A stretch of DNA of 64,000 nucleotides from Prostheceraeus crozeri (lineage: Eukaryota; Platyhelminthes; Polycladida; Euryleptidae): the NCBI GenBank assembly GCA_907163375.1, contig CAJQUW010004442.1, positions 372,001 through 436,000 of the forward strand, read 5' to 3'. Made by a program: the position numbers and the translations under genes. Shown one piece after another: positions 1 through 12,984 of the stretch. Position 1 is the first letter of the stretch. Each line of letters starts with the position of its first letter. The notes beneath the pieces were generated by a model. It saw nothing but the letters and a program-made list of their open reading frames with translations. It was not told the DNA's origin and made no database searches.

Positions 1-1
1 A

Positions 2-133
2 TACTTTGATTACGACATCAAAATTCTAAGTAGGCATCATGCAGCGGTTGAAGCTCGTATGGAGGAAGCGTCAGCAATTGAAAAACTACGTCCAACCATC
101 AACCGACTTCTCTATAGCAATAGGCCTGTATAA
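2..133 (+). pseudogene. C-terminal tail of a Penelope-like (GIY-YIG) retroelement ORF
   Basis: The frame starting at base 2 is open to a TAA at 131-133 and runs off the left edge of the window. The 43 residues read like the end of the GIY-YIG endonuclease domain of Penelope-like elements: an (I)KIL segment, then a helix with E-A-x-x-I-E, then a K/R-P-x-I-N ending (RPTIN at residues 30-34). I recognised this by family pattern only. The upstream part lies outside the window, so whether the source ORF is intact cannot be seen. Confidence 0.5.
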
Positions 134-1734
134 TGTACTATTCATTATTGTAATTTGCCTTTTTTGTGTACTTCGATGGGATCAAGCTACTGTGTAACGA
201 AAATTTGGTGATCGTATTTCTTTTATTTTTTATTGCCTGCGTCAAAAATAAAGCTGGGAGTGGAAAACTGTTTTTCTTTTGAATATCAAAGAAAGCGCTT
301 TAGCAATGTCCTCCCGTATGACGCCATTATCAATCTTATCAGAGCGGCCTGCCGTCCACACCCGCCCGGTACCTATGGATCTGCTTTTGGTACACTTGGT
401 CCCCTTTCTAGTATTGTGGTCACATCTATGCATTCGACTGATCCAGCAAATACGAGGCACTTAAAATTGATGGGAAATGAATGCATAAATGTCGATAAAC
501 CGGAGGTAACTGATACAGAATTAACTGTTTCAATTAAAATAAAGGAAAATCACAGGTAAATTTTCAATTGTCCTTTTATAAAATTCTTCAAAGATGTGCA
601 TTCTAGTGGGCTGCATAATCTAATCTGCAACTCATGTAAGTCAGACAGCACTAGTGGGGAAGAGCTCACTCGCTGTTACATCTCAGTCGTTGATGATATG
701 AAATTTTCCCCCATGACTTTTGAAAACGGCGATCTGAGCAGCGATCAAAGACTCAGCTGCAGAGTTGAAAACTCAGCACATCTTCAGTGCCTTATTAGAA
801 CAACTTATTAAAACAAACGAAGGCAATTAGTGGCAAAGGGAACGTGCCTTGGCATTGTGAAGGTGCACAGGCGCACCCAGAGAGGCACGCAGGCTCAGAA
901 ACGCGCCCGGATTCCCAACCAAATAGGGAAAACGAGGGCAATTACGAGAAAGCGCGACTCGACATCCGCAAAGCCATTGAACAACAGTCGCCCAAAGCTG
1001 TTTTAATTAGACATGTCTACACAAAATTCAAGGCAATCGCCAAGATTCCCTCTATTGAGCCAATAGGCGAAAGAGGAGGGGGAGAAATGCCGGGAGAAAG
1101 GAGTACTGAAGCGGAGGGAGGGACAGTTGTCTTTATGTCTGATTTGTCCCACCGTATCATAATTCGATGACCCCAACTCTATCTTTCATTTCCTAATTCA
1201 AATTCTTCCTTCCTTTATACGATTGAAATGAGAGAATGTCTGTGAAGGAAATTTTAGAGAATTGACTGGAAAAGTGGCTTTATTTGAAGATACAGTCGTG
1301 TCACACACGAAAGTAAAAGGAATGGCGGGTGATGAAGCAAGGAATGACTGCAAGCTGATCAATGCAAGCGAAACGGTAAATTTCTCTAATGATTGCAGAT
1401 TTTAATTAACTAATTAGCAGATTATATCAAAGTTCGAAGAATATTTTGATTCGGAAAAATCTCCTGCACAGATCGATCATATAATGTTCAAAAATGACAA
1501 CTGAATGCTAAAAACCGAATTTAAAAATGCCAAGTTAAAGACATTGAAGGATTATAGATATACATGTAAACAATTTATTAGATCGCATACATCACGCTAG
1601 TGGAAAACCAATTATGAAGCAGAAGAAGCAGCATTTACTAATTATTAAAGGCTCACCAACACAGACAGGATGTCAGTAGTGTGCTTGAAAGTAGTACTTG
1701 AATACCAGCCGAAATTTATATATAATAATTAAGT
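134..1734. other. No recognisable gene
   Basis: About 1.6 kb with only short open frames (for example 233-559 and 844-1170) that show no family motif, splice context or codon pattern I can defend. It contains low-complexity AT tracts. I see no coding feature. Confidence 0.5.
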
Positions 1735-2404
1735 CAATTTTTTATGACCAAAAATCGAAAAAAATATGATCCAACAAAGCTTGAGATATAACCAAATATG
1801 ACGTAAAAAACCCAAAATGTGACCAAAATATGACAAAATCTTAAATTGTAGTTTGCCAAGATTTAAAAATCTTAAAATACAGCAAAAATTATGTTTCCAT
1901 TTTCAGACAAAAAGCTTAAAAGTTCAATTTAGGACAAATAAAACGATTTATTTCAAACTTTTACCATACAATACCCATTTACAGCTTGTTGTACAAAACA
2001 GTACTGTAATTTGCTTCATTTGATGTTTGAAAAAGTCTGTCTTTGTATAGCATCTTCTTCAACATGGGGAAGAACTCTCTAACGAAGCAACGGTTGGCGG
2101 GCAAGGAAAGACAGACGACGAACGAGGCAATCCTGGCGCCCCGGCAACATTCATATCTGTAGGCAATACATGCATTGGAACTGTCCTCAGACTGTATCGC
2201 GCTGCTGAGAAGACCAATATTGCGTCATTCTGCAAGAATCGGTCATTTCTATATCTACTTCCCGGCAACTCTAACAGTCTAAAACTACAGCAAAATGACC
2301 AAAATCTGACTAAATATGATGAGACAAAGAAAATATGACAATATTACCTTACCCAAAAAATATGACAAAAATATGACCAGATATGACATGTCATAAAAAA
2401 ATTG
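1735..2404. repeat. Probable decayed hAT-type element with ATATGAC-rich ends
   Basis: The segment begins CAATTTTTTATGACC and ends in a tract whose reverse complement begins CAATTTTTTTATGAC, giving short inverted ends. Both ends are packed with degenerate repeats of A(A)ATATGAC/TGACCAAAA. The outward sequence at the right (ATTGCCCTAG) resembles a CAGGGCAA-type hAT terminus, but no 8-bp target duplication is visible. The centre (about 2050-2270) has a more GC-rich stretch without a usable ORF. The superfamily assignment is tentative. Confidence 0.4.
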
Positions 2405-4389
2405 CCCTAGTAACATTTTTATCATATAACATTATATATGTATATTAATATGCATGATTGTGCATCTCAAATTTACCCCGGGTATGGCTGCAAACTCAAA
2501 TGAAGAGTTGTGTTGATGATGAGGGATGTGAACTAGGCGTGCTAATGATTCATGATATTGTACACTCGGATGAAATTGCAGATATTCAGGTCTGTTTACT
2601 TTTCTTGATGCAACTCAATATTCAATAATTCTACTTAGATTCTGTTTTCAAAACCAGCACTTATTGATTATCACAGCCGCACTAACTTAGTGCTAAAGTA
2701 GTATCTAATGAGTGCCCGCCGAAATTTCACTTGATGTGCTAATTTCACATCTTAAATGATGCACCGTCAACATCGCATCCTGTAGTATTTTTTACTGAAT
2801 ATGCTTCTACTGTTAATTTTCGTATTAGGCACGAAGGATACATTAGAGTCATAAAAACTTAGTCATCATATCAAGTACGAGTACATGATGTACTTCAGAA
2901 TCTAAGTGCTATTTTCAAAAATCCTTTTATAATGATATCAAGTTATGACTTGAGCTGGAACAATTTGAAAGTCCCTGAACTGCATTAGAAACTTCAATCT
3001 GCGTCTCATTAGATAAACTGCGCTTTTCTTTGCTGCTGTCTGACAAAATGAGAAACCGCGCAGAACATGGGCATACGCACTGATTCGTAGTATTAGCCAT
3101 AAGGTGTACTGTGAAAGTCTCATTTTCGACCTCGTTCCCTACAGAATTTCGGTCTGGCTGCCGGACTATTTAGCGGTGAAATAATAGTCGAGTCACGTTT
3201 CGAAATCATTGTTGTCAACAGCGCATTGAAAAAGTCTCCTAAACCATGTGAGCCTTATATGATACCAGTGCATCACACCACAATGCGTGAAATGTCAATT
3301 ATGTATTTACTCATTCTTGGCTAGCATATATTTTTATGTATGTTATTTTTACATAGCAGTGTAAGTGAATATCTTTATACGTGAAACGAATCTGTGTCAT
3401 TAATACTATTTACGCAAGCTTGCGTTTTGCAATTGGCTGCGTATAATGATTTCTTTGAGAAAACAAGCTGAAGGATTGACATCCTAATGAAATATTAAAG
3501 CGAGTCCTTTTGTTGATATAAGAACAAAGGCAATAACGATTCATAATCCAATAATCTGCTAATGGATTGTAATATAATTTTTATTTTGCTTCCATCAGCA
3601 GGAAGTTTCCTAAAAAATTCATTGACCCTCAGTCTACCAAACTCTTTTTCAGAGTTAAACCTTTTTCGATGAGAAAGAAAAATATGGGCAATTTGTCAAC
3701 AATCAAAGCATCGTAAGGCAATGAAAATTCCCTTGAAATTCTAAGTCAAACAGTGGTATCTTTTGTCGCCATCGGAGGTCATAAAACGTCACAGACAGTG
3801 ATCAAGGTGTCTCCCCTTGGTCGTCTGATTAATACGAGTACTTTTTTTGTTCACATAATTAAGTAGTATGATAGTACTTATGCATACACTGCTGACAAAC
3901 CCCGCGATTACCGTGTTCAAACTGCGCGGTTGGTTGCCCGCATGAAGATCCAACCACGTAAGCCTAAGACTTTTGAAATAGGCACCTTCTGCATTCTTGC
4001 TCAACACGCACTCAGCACAACAGCATGAAGTGGGATAATTAAAATTTCAGCCACATAGCGTCTAGCCTGATCTTGCTGTTGAGCACATACAATGTTCATT
4101 TATTTAATTAATATGATCCCAACGTTATATTAGCCATGCATGCATCATGTTCATTAATGGATATGTCAGCGTGTGAATAAGAGCTCTTTTTACTGTCGGC
4201 ATTCTAGACATACAGTGTTGTGCAGCAAAATTGCCCACCCCATTAAATTTGTAAAAAATCGTACGAATCTTTATTAATCTTAAAATCTTAATTACACATT
4301 TATTTATGCAAACCAAAATTGAACAAACATTTCAGAATGGTCATAAAAATGTAAAGATAAGCAAAACTAAAAGTGTGTGTAGCCACCTC
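2405..4389. other. No recognisable gene
   Basis: About 2 kb of AT-rich sequence with only short open frames on either strand and no motif I recognise. No clear repeat boundaries were seen. Confidence 0.5.
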
Positions 4390-5290
4390 TAGAGGAAGTG
4401 CACTCCTTTATGCGTTGTGGCATACTCTGGATTGCTGCTGACCTTAATGCTCTGATTTCGTCGTCTGTTTCCCAAAAAGCTTGCGCTGAGGAATGCGATC
4501 AATGCCTCCCTGATAATGTGAGCCTTTGTTGTAGCATAGCCCACAAATTATCTATACAGTTCAAGTCCAGATGTACACTGGCCAGGGGAGCACAGGAATG
4601 TGTCGGTCTTCAAGGAAATTTCGCACGGATGAACTGTGGTGGCAGGTCGCGCTGTCTTGCTGGTAGACATAACCACACATCGCAATAAGGGCGCAAATGC
4701 TGCGATAAAATGTCAACATCCTTGGCAGAATTCATAGTCCCATCTACAGGAATGATCGATCCGGGGCCAAAGATCGAAATACAAACCAAAAAACATCACC
4801 TTTCGAAGAAATCGACGGTCAGGACTTGCCTTTTCTATTGTAACTGAATATCCTTTTTTGCGACGGACAAAACATGTGCGAGTAGAGTACACGTCGACAG
4901 AAGCTTCGTTGGAGAATATTGCTAGTGCCCAATCATTTGCAATCCGGTTTTGATGGTCAAGTGCGCTGTGATGATGAACGAGACGGTGATTTCCGTGGCC
5001 GATATGATCATATTCCACCACGAAGCAAAGATCATCGAGCAGTTGAAAGATTCACTTCCAATGCATGATTACCAACATTCTTAGCCAGAAGTCTAGATGT
5101 AAGACGCGGGTCCTTCATACTTTCTCGGGCCAATGCTCGTTCAGTTCATGTGCTCAGACGATTGTGTCCGCCACAAAATTCACGCTTTGTATTGGTAGAA
5201 CCAGTTGTTGTAGTGTGATAAGCAGAACAGCTGCATGTAATTGCCTCTCCTTTATCTCTGCTCGTTATGTATCTCTGGTCATGTTAGACG
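4390..5290 (-). pseudogene. Decayed Tc1/mariner-type transposase
   Basis: Read on the minus strand in shifting frames, the segment resembles a Tc1-like transposase. An N-proximal part carries D-P-R-L-T-S-R (about 5090-5120). A catalytic-core stretch, W-x-x-x-I-F-S-N-E, lies at about 4925-4950, where the usual S-D-E aspartate is N. A D-L-N-C-I-D-N-L-W-A-M-L stretch (about 4550-4590) matches the S-P-D-L-N-P-I-E-x-L-W block. The C-terminus S-M-P-Q-R-I-K-E then GG (about 4395-4430) is typical of the family. At least two frameshifts and several stops are present, so it is inactive. Product: cut-and-paste DDE transposase acting on TA target sites. Confidence 0.6.
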
Positions 5291-5302
5291 CCGCCAGCTG
5301 CT

Positions 5303-5878
5303 ATTACATGTTTAAGGTGTCAAGTCACTTAAAGCCGCTGGCGTTGCTAATAAACTGAACTTGCTTGTCGGTCTCAGCACAAGCCTGGTTGTTCTCTCTC
5401 TCTCCCACACACTCGAATATATAGTAAGGGCCAAGTTAGAACATGGCGTCGCGAATAGACTTTAAAATGGCTCCTTCCTTCGATATTGAATCCGAGTCCA
5501 TCTGTACCGTGAATGGCGATCATGTGGACGGGATTCGAGTGCCTCAGTGGGATCTCTGCGATCAGTGACACTGATAAGCGTGAAGAAACTCGACCTGTCA
5601 GCAAGACTCTCCGCATCGTGAATCACTTGCCCGTGATTGAGGGCGAATTCTAAGGCGAAATCGGCGATTTCTTCGCAACCTGCACATACATTGGCAGGGC
5701 CTCCGAGTGATTCCCGTGCGCGCGCTCATCGCGAGGGATTACATGTTTAAGGTGTCAAGTCACTTAAAGCCGCTGGCGTTGCTAATAAACTGAACTTGCT
5801 TGTCGGTCTCAGCACAAGCCTGGTTGTTCTCTCTCTCTCCCACACACTCGAATATATAGTAAGGGCCAAGTTAGAACA
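5303..5878. mobile_element. Short LTR-like element with 141-bp direct repeats (TRIM-like)
   Basis: Two almost identical 141-bp direct repeats, 5303-5443 and 5738-5878, flank only 294 bp. From the internal TG (5309) to the terminal ACA each repeat has retroviral-type TG...CA ends. The base after the first repeat starts TGGCGTCGCG, the usual form of a tRNA primer-binding site, and a purine-rich GCGAGGGA precedes the second repeat. No gag or pol coding is present. This fits an internally deleted or miniature LTR retrotransposon. No clear 5-bp target duplication was found, so a simple segmental duplication is the alternative. Confidence 0.5.
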
Positions 5879-6589
5879 CCAGTCTTCTTGAATAATTTGA
5901 TAGTACGTTCGTAGCTTCGTCGAGAAACTTTCAATGTAGGGCCTAAGCGAAATTCGGCTGATATTCATACCAGAAACATGATGAGCAATTATCAAAGCGC
6001 GAATATTCTCGGCATATACATAACAGACTGCCTAATTGACCAATCGAAAAGAAGCGCGCTCTTAAATAAATAAAGTTTGTCCAGTAGTTAAAAATAGTAA
6101 CTGACGACATGCTGAAAATGATAACTCACCCCACGGAAAAAAGGAAAGATAGTTAAGCAGGTGGAGCATTTTGAAGGAATTCACAGCAATCCGCAAGTGA
6201 CACACGACTATTTTTCCTATCTCCGCAAGATATTAAAAATTTCTTTTTGCCCACCTGGCATGTTCTCGCATGTGCTATCGTTTTGAATCAGCTTGCACTT
6301 CTAGGAGTTCCATTTATTATAGGAGTTCTTCCGAGTTTCAAAACAATGTAAAAGGGTCATTTATCAAATTGCATTAATGCCGGATTCTCAATCTTCAGCT
6401 TATGGTGAACTGACTTAGGCAGGGTTGGAACCGGTCACAGTCCGCAAATTTTGAAGACCGACCGGCCAATTCATTTAAGTAGATCCATGTCGACCGGTAA
6501 CGACATTCAGTCTAGAATAAATTGCTTAGTCAATTATTACAACATTAGCATGTAAATGTAACTAACTTTGATAGTATCTACTTGCATGC
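5879..6589. other. No recognisable gene
   Basis: About 0.7 kb of AT-rich sequence. A short GC-richer patch with repeated CCGGTC/GACCGG words at 6428-6500 may be the edge of an old repeat. Nothing else supportable. Confidence 0.45.
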
Positions 6590-6597
6590 TTTGTGAT

Positions 6598-7681
6598 CAG
6601 TGGCGTCGCGTGCTCCCAGACCATTGGCTTTCACTCGGCATTGGAATACTATTTCTATACCAAACACTTTTATGTTACAACATTAATTTTCATGAATTTA
6701 AATGAATTTTTACTAACAACATCCCGAACATTATTTAAGGCCAAGGGAATGTGCACATGAGAAGTGATTGCTCATGTCGCTTAACCGCCTTACTCAAGGA
6801 GCTGAGATCACATTATCACGAGAAAAAAGGAGGCAAGGCCTGCAGTTTCCTTTGTTTCTCACGGACGGTCAGCCACTCACATGTTTCAAATTTTGATGCA
6901 TTAAAATGTCTTGTGTAGTGCTTCTTATTTCTTTCTCAGTGACTACTTTCATTTTATATCAGGTGTTGTCCAACCTTGTTTGACGACTGTCATCTTTTCA
7001 GTATATTCCCTTCGGACGAAAGGCGTGGTTATGATCTCATCTGTAGTACTCAACATAGCGTCACATCAATAACGTAAAAACAAATTATGGAATTCTACCG
7101 AATCTGGGTTTTCGAGTCAGATGCATTACTCTGCATTCATTGGAGAACGCTCATCATCTGATCACAGTCTTGCCTGAACGTCAGCCATCTGCTACTGTTG
7201 ACGTATTGGCCTCTCTGACATTAAGCGAATCCGGGAACAATTGGGTTGCACTTCCCTTACTATATTTAGATACCGTGCCTTGATTAAGAATTGCGTAGAA
7301 TTTCATTGCAAAAATTGGAGAAGGTAAAGCATTATGTCTATCGGAAAAGCCAATATTGTCGCGGGCGCGTGCGAATGCGCGTGCGCTTACTGCCTCACAC
7401 GCACACAACTCTCTTTCGCTGTCTGAACATCAGTGCTCCGTCTGGACACACGACTAGCTTGTGTGTCTAATTGTTCGAAGAAAACAGCTGTGATTCGAGC
7501 ACGTGCTGCAAAACTGTTAGCTCTGAGATTAAGCGTCTGATTTTGAGACGGAAAGTTGTGCACAGCTATCACATGAAGCTATCGCATTTAAATGAATGAT
7601 GACACTTCATTTTTATAATTGTTGGAAAATTATTTTTGAGGATGCGCCGAAGGCCTCGCAGGTACGGAGAAGACGCCACTG
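6598..7681. mobile_element. Non-autonomous hAT transposon, copy 1
   Basis: The element starts CAGTGGCGTC and ends GACGCCACTG, a 10-bp terminal inverted repeat of hAT type. It is flanked by a perfect 8-bp target duplication, TTTGTGAT, at 6590-6597 and 7682-7689. A second copy in the same orientation lies at 44908-45967. Its interior has no transposase-like ORF, so it must have been mobilised in trans. It includes runs of alternating GCGCGTG/GTGTGTG near 7360-7460. The perfect duplication suggests a fairly recent insertion or good preservation. Confidence 0.9.
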
Positions 7682-7689
7682 TTTGTGAT

Positions 7690-8284
7690 ATATTGGGAAC
7701 TGTTCTTTAAACAGTTAAAAAATTATTGCTGGCAACTTATACATGCAATGTAGTGCAAACCGTGCTTAATACCAAATAAAGTTTCCTGAATCATATACGT
7801 ATGTAAAATTCTAAAATGTACCAGGTATTGATTTTGGAAGCATTGCGCATTGTTCAACCTACCTTTTATATTTATTCAAAATCTTGAATAATTTCAATTC
7901 ATTTGATAGTTTATATAACACGTGGAGCTTAGAGATGCAATGAGCAATATATTTCAATGCAACCTAGGGCCTACTACCCGAACATTTGACAGTGGATCGT
8001 GGATAATTGTTTGATAAGCTAGTTGCACGTAATAAATTTTGATTGACATACATGTAGATACAGTAAGACTCCCGCTCGGTCTTGGGACACTCACTAAAAT
8101 AAAAGTTGATGACAAGTTTGACGGACTCATTGTTCCAGACACTTATGCGTCAGCTCGCAGTCATTAATGTAAACTCAAAATATATGAATTTGAATTGCAG
8201 TGGAGAGAGTTCTCAATTGAAATCGCAAATCACTAGAATTTGCTCACAAGTGAAGAAGTAAATAATACTTCAGTGAATCATTTT
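7690..8284. other. No recognisable gene
   Basis: About 0.6 kb of AT-rich sequence without supportable coding or repeat structure. Confidence 0.4.
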
Positions 8285-8585
8285 AAATCAAATTTGCACG
8301 TCACAGACAAAAGCATTTCGCTGGGCATCGGTTTGCCCGTTGGTGTCGATAGAAGCCTTACGAATTGTCTTTCTCCATACAATCCGGTCATTTGCGCTCC
8401 CCATGGCATTCGTGAGACTCATCTGCGTCCATAGCTAAACATCATCCGTCCACACTCTTCATGGTTTTCCGCGCTTGTTGTCTCCTTCGACTATGCCCAG
8501 CATGGCTGTCTTGACCTTTCGGTTATCAGACATTCGACAGATATGTCCGAACAACCCCAACTTCCTCGTAGACGCTTTTCAGTTG
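8285..8585 (-). pseudogene. 3' end of a LINE ORF2 (decayed)
   Basis: On the minus strand, with in-frame stops, the segment reads L-F-G-H-I-C-R-M-x-D-N-R-K-V-K-T, then a G-x-V-E-G-x-N-x-R-G-K-P block, W-T-D-D-V, D-R-I-V-W-R and finally D-T-N-G-Q. This is the conserved C-terminal tail found after the reverse transcriptase in many invertebrate LINEs (RTE/CR1/L2-like). Only about 100 codons survive, interrupted by at least two stops. It is a 5'-truncated dead copy. Confidence 0.6.
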
Positions 8586-10582
8586 CTGTTTTGGTGTAAA
8601 CTTTCTTAGGACCTATTCGTTTGTGGTGAAACTGAACTATTTGATGTTCGGTGGGAGACAGTAGCAAACCATCTCAAATGCCTGCGACATGCGCCAATCT
8701 TCCATGCGAAAGGTCCATATAAGCCTACTCAGCGATTAACTTACTTCAAGATGAACAAAATGAATCTCAAAATTCATAATTTCTGAACCATTGAATGGAA
8801 GTTTCACACCTTTGTATTTGAGAAAACAATTATTTTATTTTTCAATATAATCAACTTGAAAATCTATTCCCTCATGGTTGTTATGCCAGCTTTAGTTTAT
8901 CTGCATCTATCAAATAATTATCGATAATTGAAGCCAAGAATAAAAGACGTGCTTTGTTTTAGAAAAGAAAACACGGCCAACGTATAACAATTCATTCACC
9001 CCATCTGTTATGGCAGTAATTGTGCAATTATCAGCACGAAATGTAACAGGACCACCTACTTGCGTGCCAGTCAGGCCCAGTAACTAGTTGCTTATTCTCT
9101 ACTTAATTTGTATGTTTAACTTCCGCGTGCTTCACCATATTGTTCATTAGCATCTCGCAATTTCAGTTTCATTTTCTTTTATGTGCATCGGCAGGTGGCA
9201 TTCATGACGAACGATAGCTGGTAGAACGCTTAAAAGAAGAAGGAGAATACTATCAAGAACGACAAGCTCGGATATATGCGCATTGAAAGAATAAAAAATG
9301 CGCGCAGTTATTCTTCACAAGCACTCATCGATGTTCACTTTGTCCTGAACATGCTGTGTGAAAAGGGGAAAGCATCGACAAAAAGTCACTTTTATAATGT
9401 AATTTAATATTGTAATTTGATGCTTTTGACATGCATGTGAAGCTAGCTTGAGATGTGCAATGGTTGTGAATTGAAACCCGAACACAAGCCATAATTGTGA
9501 ACCCAAAAAATTTCCCAATGCTGAAAAACCCGAACACAACCCGAATTAAAGTCATTAGAAAATCAAATTACTGTGACCGTGGAGAATGTGTATCCCAATA
9601 TTCGGTGGGCTTGATCCTTTGTGAATGGAATTAAATGAAGAGGATATTGCTCATCTTGGGTAATGATTTTTCATGAAGTCTGTGAAGCATGAATATCACT
9701 TTGCAAGAACATATTGATTGATTAGAGCAGAATTGAACTTGATTGAATATCGATTGAAACCAAAACTCCACGTATTATATTTCATCATTCGCATTATATG
9801 TTTTTCCTAAAATTTTGCCAATGCTGTATTTCGGTGAAACAAGAAATGTATACCGTTGTTAATAGATATGTGATTGAGGACATTTATGCAACATTCTATG
9901 ACAAGTACATGTAAATCCGCATAAAATTTGAATACATTTGAGTTTATGAAATATATGCATGTGCGAGTATATCTGCAAAGGAAGTCAACTAAAAAAAGCA
10001 CATTTATAAATTTCTAAATATCATAAACTCATAACGTGAAAACAAGCCCGCAATTAAACTATCAATCCGAACCCGATCTCTGGTCGGGCCGGGTTCGAAC
10101 ACCTCAATAGACAATAGAATAAATGACTAATGGATTTTTTTCCTAATAATGTACCTATAACTTTTAATTGTTATAAAATAATAATAATTAGCTAGCGACA
10201 CACAAAAAATTAGTAGTACGACTGTAATTCATATATATTGCACCGATCTGGCCTGATCAATTGTGATGGAAAGAAGTCCTACATGAATCTTTGGAAATTT
10301 AATAATAAACTGATTTGAGACCCTAGTGTAAAAATAATTAACCATTAACATAAAACATGGTGTCTCATAGATGCAGATTTATTTTCGAGATTATATCTGA
10401 TAGCATTTATGTTCTATGTGTCACTTCGAGATATTATCTTACATAGCATCTATATTGTGGTTTATATATTGCTATTGTTGGCATGTTTGGTTAGTTCCAT
10501 TCTTTTTTGCTGTTCATGACTATTATTTTCTGTACTATTCTGGATGTTGACTGATTCAGCTAATTGACGCTCCATTGCGCTG
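8586..10582. other. No recognisable gene; GC-rich repeat traces
   Basis: AT-rich, with short overlapping open frames only. Words such as GAACCCGAACAC (near 9475 and 9530) and GGTCGGGCCGGGTTCG (near 10082) resemble the terminal sequences of some hAT elements and may bracket an old insertion of about 0.65 kb. I could not define its ends or a target duplication. Confidence 0.35.
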
Positions 10583-10789
10583 TTATAATGTGTTGTCACA
10601 CTCATTAAAAATTCTTGTTCTATGATATATTGTGCTGTTCCTTACAATGCTTCCACAAAGTCGATGTAGGCTATCTTTCCTTTCTTTCAATTGTTTTATA
10701 TAACACCTTCCATATCTTTCTGTTTCTCCGATACGCACCCCTTTAAATTCATTGCATTCAATTTCGTATATTATTTCCTGTTTGCACAT
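10583..10789 (-). pseudogene. GIY-YIG-like endonuclease fragment of a retroelement
   Basis: The minus-strand frame begins with C-K-Q-E-I-I-Y-E-I-E-C-N and then I-G-E-T-E-R. This matches the first part of the GIY-YIG endonuclease found at the C-terminus of Penelope-like elements (Y-x-I-x-C ... Y-I-G-x-T-x-R), although the YIG tyrosine is R here. Plus-strand open frames over 10691-11152 are the antisense of this region. Downstream residues are decayed. The assignment rests on short motifs only. Confidence 0.35.
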
Positions 10790-12984
10790 TTTCCTTTGCC
10801 AATAAACCTACATACCAAACACACATCTGTACATTTCTTTTTCTCAAAAGGATTAGATTTTCGAGATTTTGATTTTATGACTTCCTTTGCAGTTTCTTCA
10901 GCCTTCATTTTGAATCCACTGTCTTTAATTTCATTTTACAACTCTTTCTTCCAAATTGAGTTTGGAGCTAATCGCATAAATAATGTACTTTCATCCATAA
11001 ATTCCTTTTTTGTGCCAAGTTTTCTGTTTCATTTGTCTTGCTTTTCTTCTTTGAGTTTGTTCGAGCTACTGAATTCTCTCTGTATGTACTTTGGTCTAAT
11101 TTTGTCTCTTTCATCTATTTTGTTGGAAGTATTCAATGTTGTAAGTTTGTAGTTTGTAATCTGAATTCAAGACTATAGCAAGAATATTGCATTCGTTTGC
11201 TCATTTCGGTCAGATGCTTGTCTCATTTCATGGTAAGTTCTAATTGTAATGTGCAAAATTCTTAGCACTTGTTGTGCAAGAATTGCTTCTTTTGTGATCC
11301 ATGAAAACGGTGCTCCTTTATTGAAGCAACGTCTTTCATATAAAATTCATGCATTATGTATGTCACTTTCACTTTTTTGCATTCAATTGTTGCATTTCAA
11401 GCTTTCAAATCTAAATCTCACAATTTCTTATCGTTGTAGTTTGAAGGAAAATCAATGTCTAACTTTCTTGATTGATAAAATTTAGAATTCCAATTTCTTG
11501 TACAATTTTCATTGCATTTTTGCCATTTTTAATTATGTACATTGTTTTCTTGTTGAATTATCATGTCATTCTCGCATACTTTATACTTTATTTCACAGAT
11601 CAAAGCAACTTTTCAGGTTGACCTCACATTTAATATGTTGCTCAATTGAATAAAGCGATGCAAAAATTCTGAGGAAAAGTAAAAAGAAAAACTAAGATAA
11701 CAGAAAAACCATTAAAATTCAAAATTCCAGGGTCTTTATTATCAGGAGAAAATACCTAGAAATGCAAATAATGATTACAGATTTGAAAATTACAGATATG
11801 ATGCATAATTACATATTTACATTGTCCATGATTTACAGCGAAACGAGTTACATGTACAAGATTGATGATGATACAAGTAACATTCTGCATCACCCTATAG
11901 AGAAATGTAGAGAATATTAAAGCTATACATTGTATGAGAGTTTAGTACGTACGTATCGCTTTCATGTGAGTGGTCAGCATAAATGAGTACAAAAATAAAT
12001 CACGTCATGCAAAATTGAAGGAGAGGAGGCAATTTCTTATCATGTTTACAAATGATATGATGACATTTTGCTTCAAAGCATTTCAAAAATCACTTTTTGA
12101 GCCTCAGTCAAGCCTTAAGAGTCAATTCAACTGCATTATCGTGCACTGAATTTTCTTATGTGCAAGTCCTTGGAATATACAATGGACACTGATGAAAACA
12201 TGTTGATCGTCAATGATTGTCCACAGTTCTTAGTAGTGCTCGTATTGATGAACATTGAGAGCATTTTTGTACTTAACACAACTCAAAGAAAGAGGAGACC
12301 ATTGTTCTTTATCGATGACCAAAATTACTGTCCAGCAGGGAATTCGAGCGGATTTTCTTCAATCGATCGATATTTCGATCATGCTTTATTTTTGACCTAT
12401 CGATCATCCTTGGCTATAAAAGCCATCGTTCGATCATCGATCAAAACGCCCCGATCATCGATCGATCACATCGATCAACAGAATTTGTGAAGATGGAACA
12501 ATGTTTTTCGCGAAGTTTAACGTTCGTAATTTTGGGAACTAGTAAGAAAAGCATGCAGACAGGCGTCTTAAAAAGGGTATGTTCTATTTTTCAATAGAGG
12601 GCCTATTCTGTCCGACTACATAAAAGTCTGTAGGCTATCTGTAAAATATCGATACTACGAGTAAAAGAGTTGTGGTTCTCGTTAGACCTTTGGATTCATC
12701 ATATCGTGAAAATTGAAATGAATTACTCAGTAGTTGGTATTATAAGAAATGACAGGCTTCAGTTCTCGACCAATAATCTTTCCTTTCATATACATGTAGT
12801 ATCTGGAATTTTCAACTACGGCTTGCAATAAAGTGATAAAGCTTACAGTGCGTTTCTTAAATCGCTGCACAGAATATGCTGTCATTAAAACGCGAAATGA
12901 ATACTAGTTGCAAACATACTTGCTACCATACTAAGTACAGCTCAATATTGATAAAGTGGGGAAATAGCATTTTATGGAACGTGT
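10790..12984. other. No intact gene; CGAT-rich tract at 12350-12475
   Basis: The first part may be upstream sequence of the decayed retroelement on the minus strand. At 12350-12475 there is an unusual cluster of CGATCA/CGATCG/TGATCG words with partial dyad symmetry around GGCTATAAAAGCC (12411-12423). No gene is supportable. The rest is AT-rich. Confidence 0.4.

Noticed and set aside
10691..11152. 153-codon plus-strand ORF rich in Phe/Ser
   Set aside because: Its composition is that of an antisense reading of a decayed retroelement. It has no domain and no splice support.
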